The notes: generated from the sequence alone by a model not told the origin. A DNA stretch of 35,091 nt from Cycloclasticus sp. symbiont of Poecilosclerida sp. N (GCA_002101205.1 LWTM01000062.1:1-35091); one strand, 5' to 3'; positions 11,021 to 20,866 are shown, counted from the stretch's first letter. A program made the numbers and translations.

Positions 11021-11944
11021 ATGAAAATTATTTTTGCGGGGACGCCTGCTTTTTCCCTACCAACGCTGCAAGCACTGACTCAAACAAAACATCATATTTG
11101 CGCTGTTTACACGCAACCTGATAGACCCTCTGGCCGGGGCCGAAAGTACCACCCTAGCCCCGTCAAACAATACGCGTCAGGTCAAAATATTGCCGTAGAA
11201 CAACCCTTAAATTTCAACTCTAATGACGCTCTTGACGCACTTGCAAGCTACCGAGCAGACCTGATTATTGTCGTGGCCTACGGCATTGTTTTGCCGGAAA
11301 CCGTGCTCAATATGCCGCGCTTTGGTTGCATCAATATTCACGCATCGCTTTTACCACGTTGGCGAGGCGCCGCACCCATTCAACGCGCTATTTTATCTGG
11401 CGACAAAGAAACCGGCGTCACCTTAATGCAAATGGACAAAGGTCTCGATACCGGCGACATGTTAAGCAAAGTTTCGTGCGAGATATCCGAACAAGACAAT
11501 GCTAGCAGCCTACATGAGAAGCTCGCCTCTGTTGGCGCAAACGCTCTAATCGACTTGTTACCAAGTATAGAAAGTGACGCCCTACAGCCTGTCCAGCAAG
11601 CAGCTTCCGACGCCAGTTATGCACATAAGTTAAGCAAGCAAGAAGCCTTCATTGATTGGAATAAACCTGCTGCTGAGATCCAACGCGTAATTCAAGCGTT
11701 CAACCCATGGCCCGTTGCGCATACGCTGATTCACCAAAAACCGCTGCGCATCTGGCAAGCACGAGTCAGCACAAAGTCCACTTCTAACGCGCCTGGGCAA
11801 GTAAAAATTAACGGACATCAATTGCTCGTATCGTGCGCAGATGGCTATTTAGAAATCGCCGAGCTTCAACCTGCAAACAAACGGCGCATGGCGGCAAGCG
11901 ATTACCTATCTGCGCATTCAATCAATGGCTTAACCTTAGGCTAA
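11021..11944 (+). CDS. fmt: Methionyl-tRNA formyltransferase
   Basis: The 307-residue enzyme transfers a formyl group from 10-formyl-THF to Met-tRNAfMet. The N-terminal catalytic domain shows MKIIFAGTPAFSLP, QPDRPSGRGRK, and the catalytic set N105, H107 and D143 in CINIHASLLPRWRGAAPIQ and MDKGLDTGDML. The C-terminal OB-like domain follows from about residue 205 (AEIQRVIQAFNPWPVAHT). It lies between def and rsmB; the rsmB ATG begins one base after the fmt stop. The def-fmt-rsmB order is conserved in many gammaproteobacteria. Confidence 0.97.
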   Translation: MKIIFAGTPAFSLPTLQALTQTKHHICAVYTQPDRPSGRGRKYHPSPVKQYASGQNIAVEQPLNFNSNDALDALASYRADLIIVVAYGIVLPETVLNMPRFGCINIHASLLPRWRGAAPIQRAILSGDKETGVTLMQMDKGLDTGDMLSKVSCEISEQDNASSLHEKLASVGANALIDLLPSIESDALQPVQQAASDASYAHKLSKQEAFIDWNKPAAEIQRVIQAFNPWPVAHTLIHQKPLRIWQARVSTKSTSNAPGQVKINGHQLLVSCADGYLEIAELQPANKRRMAASDYLSAHSINGLTLG

Positions 11945-11945
11945 T

Positions 11946-13265
11946 ATGGACTCTAGCTCGAAAACCAAAGCCCTCTCAGCGCGACAAACTGCTGTTAGCG
12001 TTATTTGCGCCGTGGTCCAAAATGGAAAATCGCTCACCGACGCTCTTAGCGCTTGCGAAGGCTTAGAGCCTAGAGACTTAGCCTTTTGTCGCGAGCTTTG
12101 TTACGGCACTATTCGTTGGTTCGAACGACTCAGCGCTATTGTTAACCTACTATTAAAAAAGCCTTTTAAGCCAAAAGATATCGACATTACTGTTTTAGCA
12201 TTGCTTGGTTTATATCAGATCATTTATCTTAGCACGCCCGACCATGCCGCTGTTTGCGAAACCGTTAACACCTGCGGCAAGGGCAAAAAAAGCTGGGCAA
12301 AAGGTGTTTTAAATGGCGTACTACGTCGCTTTTTACGAGAACGTGAAAGCCTAGAAAACGCCGTCGATAAGCAACTCAATCAGCAGACCTCACACCCTAA
12401 CTGGTTGGTTAAGCAGCTAGAGGTGGATTGGGGCGTTCATGTGGCTGATATTTTACGAGCCAACAATCAACGCCCGCCCATGTCGATACGCGTGAATCAA
12501 CGCATTAATTCACGCGACACCTACAAAGAGCAATTAAAAGAAGCGGCTATCAGCGTCTCCACCAACCCTTTCAATTCGGTGGGCCTAACGCTAGATAAAC
12601 CCGTTAATGTTGACCAACTACCAAGCTTCTTTCAAGGCGCCGCATCGGTACAAGATAACGCCGCCCAATTAGCCGCCGAACTTTTAGCCGTTGAAAGTGG
12701 GCAGCGCGTGCTCGATGTGTGCGCGGCGCCTGGTGGCAAAACCGCACATATATTAGAACGCGCGCCTAATGACATTGTGCTGACGGCGATTGATATTGAT
12801 GAAAAACGAAATCTACGCGTTATCGAAAACTTAGAGCGCCTAAATCTTCATGCTGAGGTCCTCACCGTAGATGCGCTAGAGCCTGAAAAGTGGCATGATG
12901 GCCAGCTTTTTCAGCGCATTTTACTTGATGCACCGTGTTCTGCTACCGGCGTTATTCGACGACACCCGGATATCAAATTATTACGTAAACCATCCGACAT
13001 CACTGCGGTAGTTGAACTACAAAAAAACCTGCTCAATGCCATTTGGCCACTGTTAGAGAAAAAGGGTGTGCTTTTATACGCGACCTGTTCTATATTATCA
13101 GCAGAGAACAGTCAGCAAATAGCTGATTTTATGACCCACCATTGTGATGCTAAAACAATTAATATAAAGGCTGACTGGGGCCGCTCCTGTGAATTTGGCC
13201 GACAAATTTTGCCCGGTGAGAACAACATGGATGGATTTTATTACGCATGTCTAACAAAAACATAA
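11946..13265 (+). CDS. rsmB: 16S rRNA m5C967 methyltransferase
   Basis: This is a 439-residue RsmB (Sun/Fmu) protein. The N-terminal NusB-like domain (SARQTAVSVICAVVQNGKSL ... LCYGTIRWFERL) is followed by an SAM-dependent Rossmann domain with VLDVCAAPGGKTAHILE (256-271). The two cysteines of the m5C mechanism are both present: C331 in LDAPCSATGVIRRHPDI and C381 in LLYATCSIL. The end (GENNMDGFYYACLTK) is also standard. The reading frame overlaps the next gene by 19 bases, indicating translational coupling. Confidence 0.96.
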   Translation: MDSSSKTKALSARQTAVSVICAVVQNGKSLTDALSACEGLEPRDLAFCRELCYGTIRWFERLSAIVNLLLKKPFKPKDIDITVLALLGLYQIIYLSTPDHAAVCETVNTCGKGKKSWAKGVLNGVLRRFLRERESLENAVDKQLNQQTSHPNWLVKQLEVDWGVHVADILRANNQRPPMSIRVNQRINSRDTYKEQLKEAAISVSTNPFNSVGLTLDKPVNVDQLPSFFQGAASVQDNAAQLAAELLAVESGQRVLDVCAAPGGKTAHILERAPNDIVLTAIDIDEKRNLRVIENLERLNLHAEVLTVDALEPEKWHDGQLFQRILLDAPCSATGVIRRHPDIKLLRKPSDITAVVELQKNLLNAIWPLLEKKGVLLYATCSILSAENSQQIADFMTHHCDAKTINIKADWGRSCEFGRQILPGENNMDGFYYACLTKT

Positions 13266-13840
13266 AGCAGGCAAACTTCATTGTTTTTAGAAACTCGTTT
13301 CTATTCGCCTCAATTCTATTACTCGTTTCCATCGCCAGTTTTGCGGATGAACAAGCCAATATAACCATAAAAACAGCTGATTTTTCTTTTCAAGAACAAA
13401 CGTTCTTGCTCAACGCTGATATACAGTACACCTTAAGCGATGAGGCAATAGAGGCCTTACACAATGGCGTTACGTTAACGTTTAACGTCGATTTATCGAT
13501 TATCGAAACCCGGCCTTGGCTTTGGGACAAGCACCACAACACGATTAGCTTGCCTTATCAAATCAAACGCCACACGCTCGCCGAAACGTATCAGGTATCT
13601 GATATAAACCATCATATTCAACATAGTTTTTCCAGCCTCAACACCGCGCTTCGCGTGCTTGGCACACTGAGACAGTTACCTATGCACGCTATTGAGATAC
13701 CCGACGGATATAATGCCTATGCATCTATCGCGGTTTACCTTAATATCGAGGCATTACCCCTACCCATGCGGCCTATGGCCTATCTAACGCCAGGTTGGCA
13801 TTTACGCAGCGATCCCTTTCAATGGTCCCTCAACCCATAA
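13247..13840 (+). CDS. DUF4390 family exported protein
   Basis: This is a 197-residue protein with an N-terminal hydrophobic export signal (FLFASILLLVSIASFADE, ending near residue 33). A beta-rich region typical of DUF4390 follows: ADFSFQEQTFLLNADIQYTL, LHNGVTLTFNVDLSIIETRP, LPYQIKRHTLAETYQV and LGTLRQLPMHAIEIPDGY. In gammaproteobacteria this gene regularly sits between rsmB and the NtrY-like kinase, as here, and is overlapped at both ends (19 bases with rsmB, 19 with the kinase). This suggests a periplasmic partner of the kinase, but that is inference. The biochemical role is unknown. Confidence 0.82.
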   Translation: MSNKNIKQANFIVFRNSFLFASILLLVSIASFADEQANITIKTADFSFQEQTFLLNADIQYTLSDEAIEALHNGVTLTFNVDLSIIETRPWLWDKHHNTISLPYQIKRHTLAETYQVSDINHHIQHSFSSLNTALRVLGTLRQLPMHAIEIPDGYNAYASIAVYLNIEALPLPMRPMAYLTPGWHLRSDPFQWSLNP

Positions 13841-15969
13841 AAAAAAGAAACTATCTTATCCCTGCAGGGGTATTGCTTAGCCTGCTTGTCAGCCTTTATT
13901 TGATGAGCCATGCGACGCAATCATCGTCGCGATTCAACGAATTGTTCTCATCCCTTGTCGTTGTCAATGTTATCGGAACGTTATTTTTACTTGGGTTACT
14001 CATTGTCAACGTCAACTGGCTTTGGCGTCAATTCAAGAAACGGGCCGTCGGTTCTCACATAACCGCTCGCATTGTCTTGTTATTTTTTGCCATCTCAGTT
14101 ATTCCAACAGGGATCGTATTTTATTTTTCCAATCAACTTCTACACCAAAGCGTCGACAGTTGGTTCAATGCGCAAATTGACGACGCAATGCAAAACTCTT
14201 TAACCCTAAGCCGTCGCTCATTAGATAACCGCACCATTTCACTGGTCAAAGAAACGCGTCAACTCGCCAATCAATTAGAGGGGCAGTCTGATATCTTTTT
14301 GTCGCTTTCTTTAGTGGGTCTTCTTCAGCAAACCAGCGCGATTGAACTCACCGTTTTTTCTAGGCAAGGTAAAATTATCGCCATCAGCAATATTGACCCC
14401 AATGTTCTGATACCCAACACACCCGATAGCTCTGCGCTATCACTTGTCAAACAACACGGTGAATTCATTGGACTAGAACCTGGCTCTCAGACTGATCTTA
14501 TCGTTCGGACCCTCGTTGAAATTAAACATTCATCGTCTAAACGTTACTTACAAGCGATTTACACTGTGCCACAAGACATTAGCAAGCTGGCAAGCTCTGT
14601 GGAAGAAGCTTACACAGCTTTCCAAGAGTTTAACTATTTACGCGATTCTTTAAAGTTCAGTTTCACACTCACTTTATCATTGGTTTTAATCTTCTGCTTA
14701 TTAGCGGCCAGCTGGGCCGCTTTTGTTTTCGCAAGAGGGCTAGTCGCACCTATCCGACAACTCGTTAAAGGGACCCAAGCCGTTGCCGAAGGTAATTATG
14801 AAAAAAAGCTAAAGGTCGGTCGCCAAGACGAGCTCGGCTTCTTAGTTAATTCGTTTAACGAGATGACGCTGTGTATTTCAAGCTCTCGCGCTGAAGCTTA
14901 CAGTGCACAAAAAGACGCCGAATCACAGCATGCTTATCTAGAAACAGTTCTAAGCCACCTTTCCAATGGCGTGTTAAGTTTCGACCTCTCTTTGCGGCTT
15001 AATACCACTAATCAAGGCGCCAGCGAGATTCTCGAACAGCCCTTAACCGCGTGTATCGGCTTTTCGCTTAAAAAAATCGCTGATAAATTTCCTGAACTTG
15101 AGAGCTTCACTCACTTATTAATAACAAAGTTCGTAGAAAAACCAAACGACTGGCAACACGAATTCATTTTTTTTATCAATAATCAAAAGAAAACGCTACT
15201 GCTCAAAGGCACCTCGCTGTACGCTACCGACAACAAATTATCGGGCTACGTTTTAATCTTCGATGACGTGACACCGATCATTCAATCTCAACGAAATGCA
15301 GCATGGAGCGAAGTTGCCCAACGCTTAGCACATGAAATTAAGAACCCACTCACACCCATACAATTATCCGCCGAACGCCTACAAAAGAAACTCCATGGGC
15401 TGTTAGACGACGATGCTGACAAGGTATTAATAAAGTCCACTAACACCATTGTCCAACAAGTTAGCGCCATGAAGAGCATGGTCAATGAGTTTTCAGATTT
15501 TGCGTGCCCCCCCCAATCCAAACCACTGCTTTTATCCATTCCTCAATTGATCGATGATGTTGCCTCGTTGTACCAGGGCCAAATTGAAACGCTTCAAATC
15601 GAAACGGAAAGCGGACTGCCCAAAGTCTCTGTCGACCAAATTCGTTTTCGGCAAGTCCTTATAAACTTGATAAAAAATGCTCAAGAAGCCATTGCTGATA
15701 TTGACAATGGTGTAATAAATATTACCAGTAAACACCTAAAATATATCAATTCAATAGAAATTAGTGTTGCCGACAACGGTCCTGGGGTGGATAATTCCGA
15801 GTCTAATACAATTTTTGAACCTTACGTGACCTCTAAAAGCAAAGGCACTGGTCTTGGCTTAGCTATTGTTAAAAAAATTATTGAAGAACATGGTGGGCAT
15901 ATTCGAGTTGAAGCCGCTCAACCACAAGGTGCAAATTTCATCATCCATTTGCCAATAACAACTGCTTAG
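13822..15969 (+). CDS. NtrY-like membrane sensor histidine kinase
   Basis: With ATG 13822 the protein has 715 residues; an in-frame TTG at 13795 is possible but less likely. Four membrane segments are visible: about 11-29, 45-67, 82-103 and 280-304. A periplasmic region lies between the third and fourth. A HAMP domain (GLVAPIRQLVKGTQAVAEGN, about 306-358) and a PAS-like domain (ETVLSHLSNGVLSFD, 374-485) follow. The HisKA motif is RLAHEIKNPLTPIQLSAERL with H504. The ATPase domain has NLIKNAQEAI, VADNGPGV and GTGLGLAIVKKIIEEHGG. The architecture and the HEIKNPLTPIQLSAERL spelling are those of NtrY. The stimulus cannot be read from sequence. It is followed after 27 bases by its probable partner regulator. 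Confidence 0.92.
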   Translation: MVPQPIKKRNYLIPAGVLLSLLVSLYLMSHATQSSSRFNELFSSLVVVNVIGTLFLLGLLIVNVNWLWRQFKKRAVGSHITARIVLLFFAISVIPTGIVFYFSNQLLHQSVDSWFNAQIDDAMQNSLTLSRRSLDNRTISLVKETRQLANQLEGQSDIFLSLSLVGLLQQTSAIELTVFSRQGKIIAISNIDPNVLIPNTPDSSALSLVKQHGEFIGLEPGSQTDLIVRTLVEIKHSSSKRYLQAIYTVPQDISKLASSVEEAYTAFQEFNYLRDSLKFSFTLTLSLVLIFCLLAASWAAFVFARGLVAPIRQLVKGTQAVAEGNYEKKLKVGRQDELGFLVNSFNEMTLCISSSRAEAYSAQKDAESQHAYLETVLSHLSNGVLSFDLSLRLNTTNQGASEILEQPLTACIGFSLKKIADKFPELESFTHLLITKFVEKPNDWQHEFIFFINNQKKTLLLKGTSLYATDNKLSGYVLIFDDVTPIIQSQRNAAWSEVAQRLAHEIKNPLTPIQLSAERLQKKLHGLLDDDADKVLIKSTNTIVQQVSAMKSMVNEFSDFACPPQSKPLLLSIPQLIDDVASLYQGQIETLQIETESGLPKVSVDQIRFRQVLINLIKNAQEAIADIDNGVINITSKHLKYINSIEISVADNGPGVDNSESNTIFEPYVTSKSKGTGLGLAIVKKIIEEHGGHIRVEAAQPQGANFIIHLPITTA

Positions 15970-15996
15970 AATCACTCTAAAATCCACGGACTCAGC

Positions 15997-17364
15997 ATGA
16001 ACAAACCCCATATTCTTGTCGTTGATGACGAACCCGATATTCGCAGCTTAATTTGCGACATTCTCGAAGATGAGCAGTACCAAGTGTCGACCGTTGGCAG
16101 TGCTGCTGCTGCTCAAAAAGCGCGGCATGAATGTCGACACGACCTCATTTTACTTGATATTTGGATGCCTGATACCGACGGTGTCACGCTATTAAAAGAA
16201 TGGTCAAATGCGGGCGCTTTATCCTGCCCCGTTATCATGATGTCTGGGCACGGCACCGTTGAAACAGCAGTAGAGGCCACCCGGCTAGGTGCTTACGATT
16301 TCTTAGAAAAGCCCTTATCTACCGCAAAATTATTGTTAACCATTAAGCGCGCACTTGAGGCCGAAAAGCTCAAGCAAGAAAACGTTGGCCTAAGGCAGTT
16401 TTCGGGTAACACCCAAGAACCCCTCGGAAATAGTCCGCAAATCACTCAACTACTAGAACAAGCTCGCCTCCTCGGTCAGCACGACACACGCGTATTATTA
16501 ACCGGTGAACCAGGTAGCGGAAAAGAAACATTAGCAAGATATATTCATGGAAATAGCACGCGTAAAAACGGTCCTTTTATTGCTCTGAACACCGGCACGA
16601 TTACCTCACACAACGCTTTAGAGGAGTTCTTTGGCCGTGAAAAAGGTAACTCCATTCATTACGGTTTACTTGAAAAAGCTAACCACGGCACCCTCTTCAT
16701 TGATGAAATCGGCGACATGAGCGGTGATGTGCAACTTCGCTTACTAAGCGCACTGGAGTCAAAAACATTTCAACGTATTGGCGGTAGCGAAGAAGTTAAA
16801 GCAGACGTGAGAATTCTAGCTTCAACACGTCAAGATTTAGAGAAGGCCATTCAAAACGGTCAATTTAGACAAGATTTATATTACTTGCTCAACGTTGCTT
16901 GCCTTCACTTACCCGCCCTAAGAGATAGAAAGACAGATATTCCATTATTATTAGACTTTTACCTACAACATTATATAAAGCGAGAAAATTTGCCTAAACG
17001 CACATTTACTATTGCGGCGCAACAATTTTTAAGCGATTATATGTGGTTAGGGAATATTCGCGAACTAAGAAATGTGGTTCAACGCCTATTAATTTTAGGC
17101 ATTGGCGACGAGATTGGACTAACCGAGGTGAAAACAACGCTTGGTGAACCCGCTAGATCCGCCATTGCATCAACTGATATACCAATTTTTTATGATTTAT
17201 TGCTTAAAGATGCTAGAGCACAATTTGAAAAAGCATACCTTGATTATCATCTTGACCAGCTTAGCGGAAACGTTACAAAATTGGCTAAAACATCCGGAGT
17301 CGAAAGGACCCATTTATACCGCAAGTTGCACGCCCTTGGCGTTGAATTCAAAGACAAGCGTTAA
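15997..17364 (+). CDS. NtrX-like response regulator (AAA+ type without GAFTGA)
   Basis: 455 residues. The receiver domain has DD at 10-11, phospho-acceptor D54 (LILLDIWMPDTDG) and K105. The AAA+ domain has Walker A GEPGSGKE (170-177) and Walker B LFIDEIGD. A Fis-type helix-turn-helix closes the protein (LSGNVTKLAKTSGVERTHLY). The GAFTGA loop by which enhancer-binding proteins contact sigma-54 is replaced by GNSIHYG (217-223), and the Walker A glycine pattern is slightly altered. Loss of GAFTGA is known in the NtrX branch, so it may act as a sigma-54-independent activator or repressor. The pairing with the upstream NtrY-like kinase is clear from adjacency. trkA follows after 21 bases. Confidence 0.9.
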   Translation: MNKPHILVVDDEPDIRSLICDILEDEQYQVSTVGSAAAAQKARHECRHDLILLDIWMPDTDGVTLLKEWSNAGALSCPVIMMSGHGTVETAVEATRLGAYDFLEKPLSTAKLLLTIKRALEAEKLKQENVGLRQFSGNTQEPLGNSPQITQLLEQARLLGQHDTRVLLTGEPGSGKETLARYIHGNSTRKNGPFIALNTGTITSHNALEEFFGREKGNSIHYGLLEKANHGTLFIDEIGDMSGDVQLRLLSALESKTFQRIGGSEEVKADVRILASTRQDLEKAIQNGQFRQDLYYLLNVACLHLPALRDRKTDIPLLLDFYLQHYIKRENLPKRTFTIAAQQFLSDYMWLGNIRELRNVVQRLLILGIGDEIGLTEVKTTLGEPARSAIASTDIPIFYDLLLKDARAQFEKAYLDYHLDQLSGNVTKLAKTSGVERTHLYRKLHALGVEFKDKR

Positions 17365-17385
17365 ACAGTATTACCGCACTACTTT

Positions 17386-18777
17386 ATGAAAATTATTATT
17401 TTAGGTGCCGGCCGAGTCGGCTGTACTGTCGCCAGTAATTTAGTGAACGAAAACATTGATATCACTCTCATCGATAAGAATCCCGATGTCATCGCTTCTG
17501 TCTGTGAACGCCTTGATGTATCAAGTATTTGCGGCAATGTATCTCACCCAGACATATTGGAAAGTGCGGGCATTAAACAAGCTGACATTGTTATTGCCGT
17601 CACCGATAGCGATGAAACAAATATGATGGCGTGTCAAATTGCCCATCACCTCTTCGCGGTTCCCAAAAAAATAGCCCGTGTTAGAGCGCAAGCTTTTTTA
17701 GACGTCCAAGACACGCTTTTCACAGACAAGGCTATAGCAATAGACGCCATCATTAATCCAGAAAAAGAAATCATACATTTCATTAAGAACCTTGTTTTGC
17801 ACCCAGGTGCCCAGCAAGTTTTATCTTTCGCTAACGATACGTTGAATTTGGTCGAAACAAAGTTTTCTCGTCAACACGCCATGGTAGGCAAATCATTAGC
17901 TGATTTAACGGCCATGTTACAAGGCATTTACGCCCGCATCGCGATTATCTATCGCAACGCCAAGATTATTGTTCCCACTCATCAAACCATCATTGAAGGC
18001 GGCGATCGCGTCTTTTTTATTGCCGCCTCGGAAGATATTCAAAAAGTCTTAAATATTTTATTTAATCAAGACAAGCCTTATAAGCGTCTTATTATTGCTG
18101 GCGGCGGGCGCATTGGCACGGGTTTAGCCAAAGCACTTGAAAATACCATGCAGGTCAAAATCATCACGCGAGATGCCGATAAGGCGTATCAACTGTCAGC
18201 ACTATTAGACCAAAGCATCGTATTGTGCGGTGACGCCGCAGATGAAGCCTTTCTGCTCGACGAAAACATCGATCGAACGGACGTCTTTTGTGCCCTGACC
18301 ACCGACGACGAAACCAATATTTTACGCTCTATGCTTGCCAAAAGCTTAGGCGCCCGGGTCGTGATGAGCTTAGTTGATAGAAACGCTTATATGGGCATGG
18401 TCGATGATGGCTCTATTGATAACGTGATTTACCCGCAACACACAACGATAGGAAAAATATTAACTCATGTCAGACAAGGCGGCATTTCAAGCGTACACTC
18501 ATTATTGCGCGGCGAAGCTGAGGCCTTTGAGGCCATCGTACAAGACAATGGAACAACGTCTGAAATCGCTGGCAAAGAAATTGGCAATATCAAACTTCCA
18601 CAAGGCGCCTTTATTATCGGCCTGATTCGCAACGGTAAATCGCTCCCCGCAAAGCACGACTTAACGCTTATAGGTAACGACCATCTTGTTTTCTTTATCT
18701 GTGACAAATCCATCATCGGCCAAGTTGAGGCGCTTTTTCAACCCTCTCAATCCTTGCTTAGCAAAATAATTGGTTGA
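17386..18777 (+). CDS. trkA: Trk potassium uptake regulatory subunit TrkA
   Basis: This 463-residue peripheral membrane protein gates the TrkH channel. It has two tandem RCK modules. The first NAD-binding fold opens with MKIIILGAGRVGCTVASNL and has the acidic LIDKN after strand 2. The second opens at about residue 235 with LIIAGGGRIGTGLAKAL. Each is followed by a TrkA-C domain (VETKFSRQHAMVGKSLADL, and near the end VLFHLVFFIC-like strands). Length agrees with E. coli TrkA (458). The stop overlaps the beginning of the trkH region, so the two subunits are co-translated. Confidence 0.96.
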   Translation: MKIIILGAGRVGCTVASNLVNENIDITLIDKNPDVIASVCERLDVSSICGNVSHPDILESAGIKQADIVIAVTDSDETNMMACQIAHHLFAVPKKIARVRAQAFLDVQDTLFTDKAIAIDAIINPEKEIIHFIKNLVLHPGAQQVLSFANDTLNLVETKFSRQHAMVGKSLADLTAMLQGIYARIAIIYRNAKIIVPTHQTIIEGGDRVFFIAASEDIQKVLNILFNQDKPYKRLIIAGGGRIGTGLAKALENTMQVKIITRDADKAYQLSALLDQSIVLCGDAADEAFLLDENIDRTDVFCALTTDDETNILRSMLAKSLGARVVMSLVDRNAYMGMVDDGSIDNVIYPQHTTIGKILTHVRQGGISSVHSLLRGEAEAFEAIVQDNGTTSEIAGKEIGNIKLPQGAFIIGLIRNGKSLPAKHDLTLIGNDHLVFFICDKSIIGQVEALFQPSQSLLSKIIG

Positions 18778-18779
18778 CT

Positions 18780-20231
18780 ATGCACTTCAGCGTTATTCGG
18801 CGAATATCCGGGCTTTTGCTCGGCTTGTTCAGCATCACCATGTTGCCGCCTATTCTTGTCTCATACATCTATAACGAACAAAATCACCAACCTTTTATAA
18901 TCGGTTTTTTTGTCATTTTCTTAACTGGTTTCTCTCTTTGGCTAACCGCTCGACACTCTGAGGGAGAGCTAAGAACTCGTGATGGTTTCGTGGTTGCTAG
19001 TGTTTTTTGGTTGAGTCTTGGCCTGTCTGGCGCCATACCTTTTTATTTTTCAAGCGTGCCATCGCTGTCATTAACCGATGCCATTTTCGAATCTATCTCT
19101 GGCCTTACCACGACGGGTGCAACCGTCATCACCGGCTTAGATGATTTGCCTAAATCCATTCTTTTTTATCGCCAACAATTACAATGGCTTGGTGGCATGG
19201 GCATTATTGTTCTTGCCGTCGCCATTTTGCCGATGCTCGGTATTGGTGGCATGCAATTATATAGAGCCGAAACACCTGGCCACGTTAAAGACTCAAAACT
19301 AACACCGCGCATTGCCGAAACCGCAAAAGCATTATGGACAATTTACGCCAGCTTAACGCTTGCTTGCGCGGGTGCCTATTGGCTTGGCGGCATGACACTT
19401 TTTGACGCCATAAGCCACAGTTTTAGTACCGTTTCCATCGGGGGGTTTTCAACCCACGACGCCAACTTCGCTTTTTTTGATAGCCCTGCTCTGAACTATA
19501 TCTGTATTGCTTTTATGTTTATTGCTGGTATTAATTTTGCCTTACACTTCAAAGCAGCCCAATCATTCAATCTCAAGCTGTATACTGAAAACGGTGAGGT
19601 AAAAGGCTACGTCATCATTTTACTGACTCACATTGTCATTATCTGCATCGGTCTTTTTGCGTTAGGTTTCATCATGGATGGCTCGAATTTTATTGAACAA
19701 ACTATCTTCCACGTTGTTTCATTTGCAACCACCGCTGGTTTCACTTCATCTGATCACGCAAGCTGGCCTTCATTTATTCCCGTCTTATTAATTCTTGTGA
19801 GTTTTTATGGCGGCTGTGGCGGGTCAACAGCTGGCGGTATTAAAGTTGTTCGTATCCTTATTATGCTTAAACAGCTGGGTAGAGAAATTACGCATTTGAT
19901 TCATCCTCATTCAGACATGCCGGTAAAGTTAGACCGTCAGATTGTGTCCAAGCCAGTTATTAGTGCTGTTTGGGGCTTCTTTTCAGCTTATATTTTATCG
20001 TTTGGCGTATTGATGATCTTAATGATGATTAGTGGGCTTGATCAAGTCACCGCTTTTTCGGCCGTCGCAGCTACACTTAACAACCTAGGCCCAGGCTTAG
20101 GCGATATCAGCAGTAATTACGCGAACATACCCGACGCCAGTAAATGGATTGCTTGCTTCGCAATGCTACTAGGACGTTTAGAAATATTTACCTTGCTCAT
20201 ATTATTTAGTCCCGTTTTTTGGCGCGATTAA
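18780..20231 (+). CDS. trkH: Trk potassium channel membrane subunit (TrkH/TrkG)
   Basis: With ATG 18780, 2 bases after the trkA stop, the protein has 483 residues, the normal TrkH length; a TTG at 18774 is less likely. It is an inner-membrane protein with about ten hydrophobic segments and the four pore-loop repeats of the SKT family. Recognisable selectivity regions are SISGLTTTGATV (first), STVSIGGFSTHD (second), SFATTAGFTSSD (third) and ATLNNLGPGLGD (fourth), each with the conserved glycine. GGCGGSTAGGIKVVR is the usual TrkH signature. It works with TrkA to import K+. The stop TAA overlaps the next ATG (TAATG). Confidence 0.96.
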   Translation: MHFSVIRRISGLLLGLFSITMLPPILVSYIYNEQNHQPFIIGFFVIFLTGFSLWLTARHSEGELRTRDGFVVASVFWLSLGLSGAIPFYFSSVPSLSLTDAIFESISGLTTTGATVITGLDDLPKSILFYRQQLQWLGGMGIIVLAVAILPMLGIGGMQLYRAETPGHVKDSKLTPRIAETAKALWTIYASLTLACAGAYWLGGMTLFDAISHSFSTVSIGGFSTHDANFAFFDSPALNYICIAFMFIAGINFALHFKAAQSFNLKLYTENGEVKGYVIILLTHIVIICIGLFALGFIMDGSNFIEQTIFHVVSFATTAGFTSSDHASWPSFIPVLLILVSFYGGCGGSTAGGIKVVRILIMLKQLGREITHLIHPHSDMPVKLDRQIVSKPVISAVWGFFSAYILSFGVLMILMMISGLDQVTAFSAVAATLNNLGPGLGDISSNYANIPDASKWIACFAMLLGRLEIFTLLILFSPVFWRD

Positions 20232-20806
20232 TGAGCAATTTACAACAAAAATGGGACGCTATTTATCGCCAACGCAAAAAAGATACACCTAGCCCTGCTC
20301 TCATGTTATCAGCATACGCTCACTTGCTACCCACTAAAGGATCTGCTTTAGATCTCGCCTGTGGTCTCGGTGGGAACAGTTTTTTTCTTGCAAAAAAAGG
20401 CTTAGACGTCGACGCGTGGGATATCTCCGCTGTTGCTATAGAACACATCAACAGCACCGCCCGCTTAAGCCATATTAAGGCGTCTGTCGTAGACCTAAGT
20501 CAGGCCACCTTCCCTGCGAATAAATACGACGTTATCGCCGTCTCTCGCTTTCTCGACCGCGAACTCATCCCACAACTACTCACCGCATTAAAACCTAGCG
20601 GTCTGCTTTTTTACCAAACTTTTACGCTTGAGAAAACAGCAAACGAAGGCCCTAGCAACCCTAATTTCTTGCTCAAAAAAACTGAACTTTTATCACTCTT
20701 CAGCGAACTATCCCCTATTATTTATCACGAAGAGGCCTGCATTGGAGACATAAAACAAGGTATTAGAAACGAAGCAATACTTATCGCCCAAAAATCTGCC
20801 AACTGA
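20231..20806 (+). CDS. Class I SAM-dependent methyltransferase, TehB-like
   Basis: 191 residues from the ATG that overlaps the trkH stop. Motif I is ALDLACGLGGNSFFLAKKG near residues 40-58. DAWDISAVAIEHI holds the acidic residue after strand 2, followed by VVDLSQATFPANKYDVIAVSRFLDR and the post-motif strands LKPSGLLFYQTF. The layout resembles small TehB-like or tellurite-resistance-type methyltransferases. The substrate cannot be told from sequence, and such genes are often over-annotated as tellurite resistance. It ends the def-to-trkH run. No cysteine or zinc motif is present. Confidence 0.8.
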   Translation: MSNLQQKWDAIYRQRKKDTPSPALMLSAYAHLLPTKGSALDLACGLGGNSFFLAKKGLDVDAWDISAVAIEHINSTARLSHIKASVVDLSQATFPANKYDVIAVSRFLDRELIPQLLTALKPSGLLFYQTFTLEKTANEGPSNPNFLLKKTELLSLFSELSPIIYHEEACIGDIKQGIRNEAILIAQKSAN

Positions 20807-20832
20807 AACATCACCTGTAATACAAAGCATTG

Positions 20833-20838
20833 TATAAT
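20833..20838 (+). promoter_or_regulatory. Possible -10 box for the rhodanese gene
   Basis: A perfect TATAAT at 20833-20838 sits 28 bases before the ATG at 20867, inside the near-palindrome GCATTGTATAATGC. The -35 side is weak (ATCACC at 17 bases). Prediction by eye. Confidence 0.3.
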
Positions 20839-20866
20839 GCTTGGCTAACTTATCTGTGTGTTGATT

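Noticed and set aside
20231..20806. Tellurite-resistance gene tehB
   Set aside because: Only the general methyltransferase fold is supported; nothing in sequence or neighbourhood shows tellurite detoxification.
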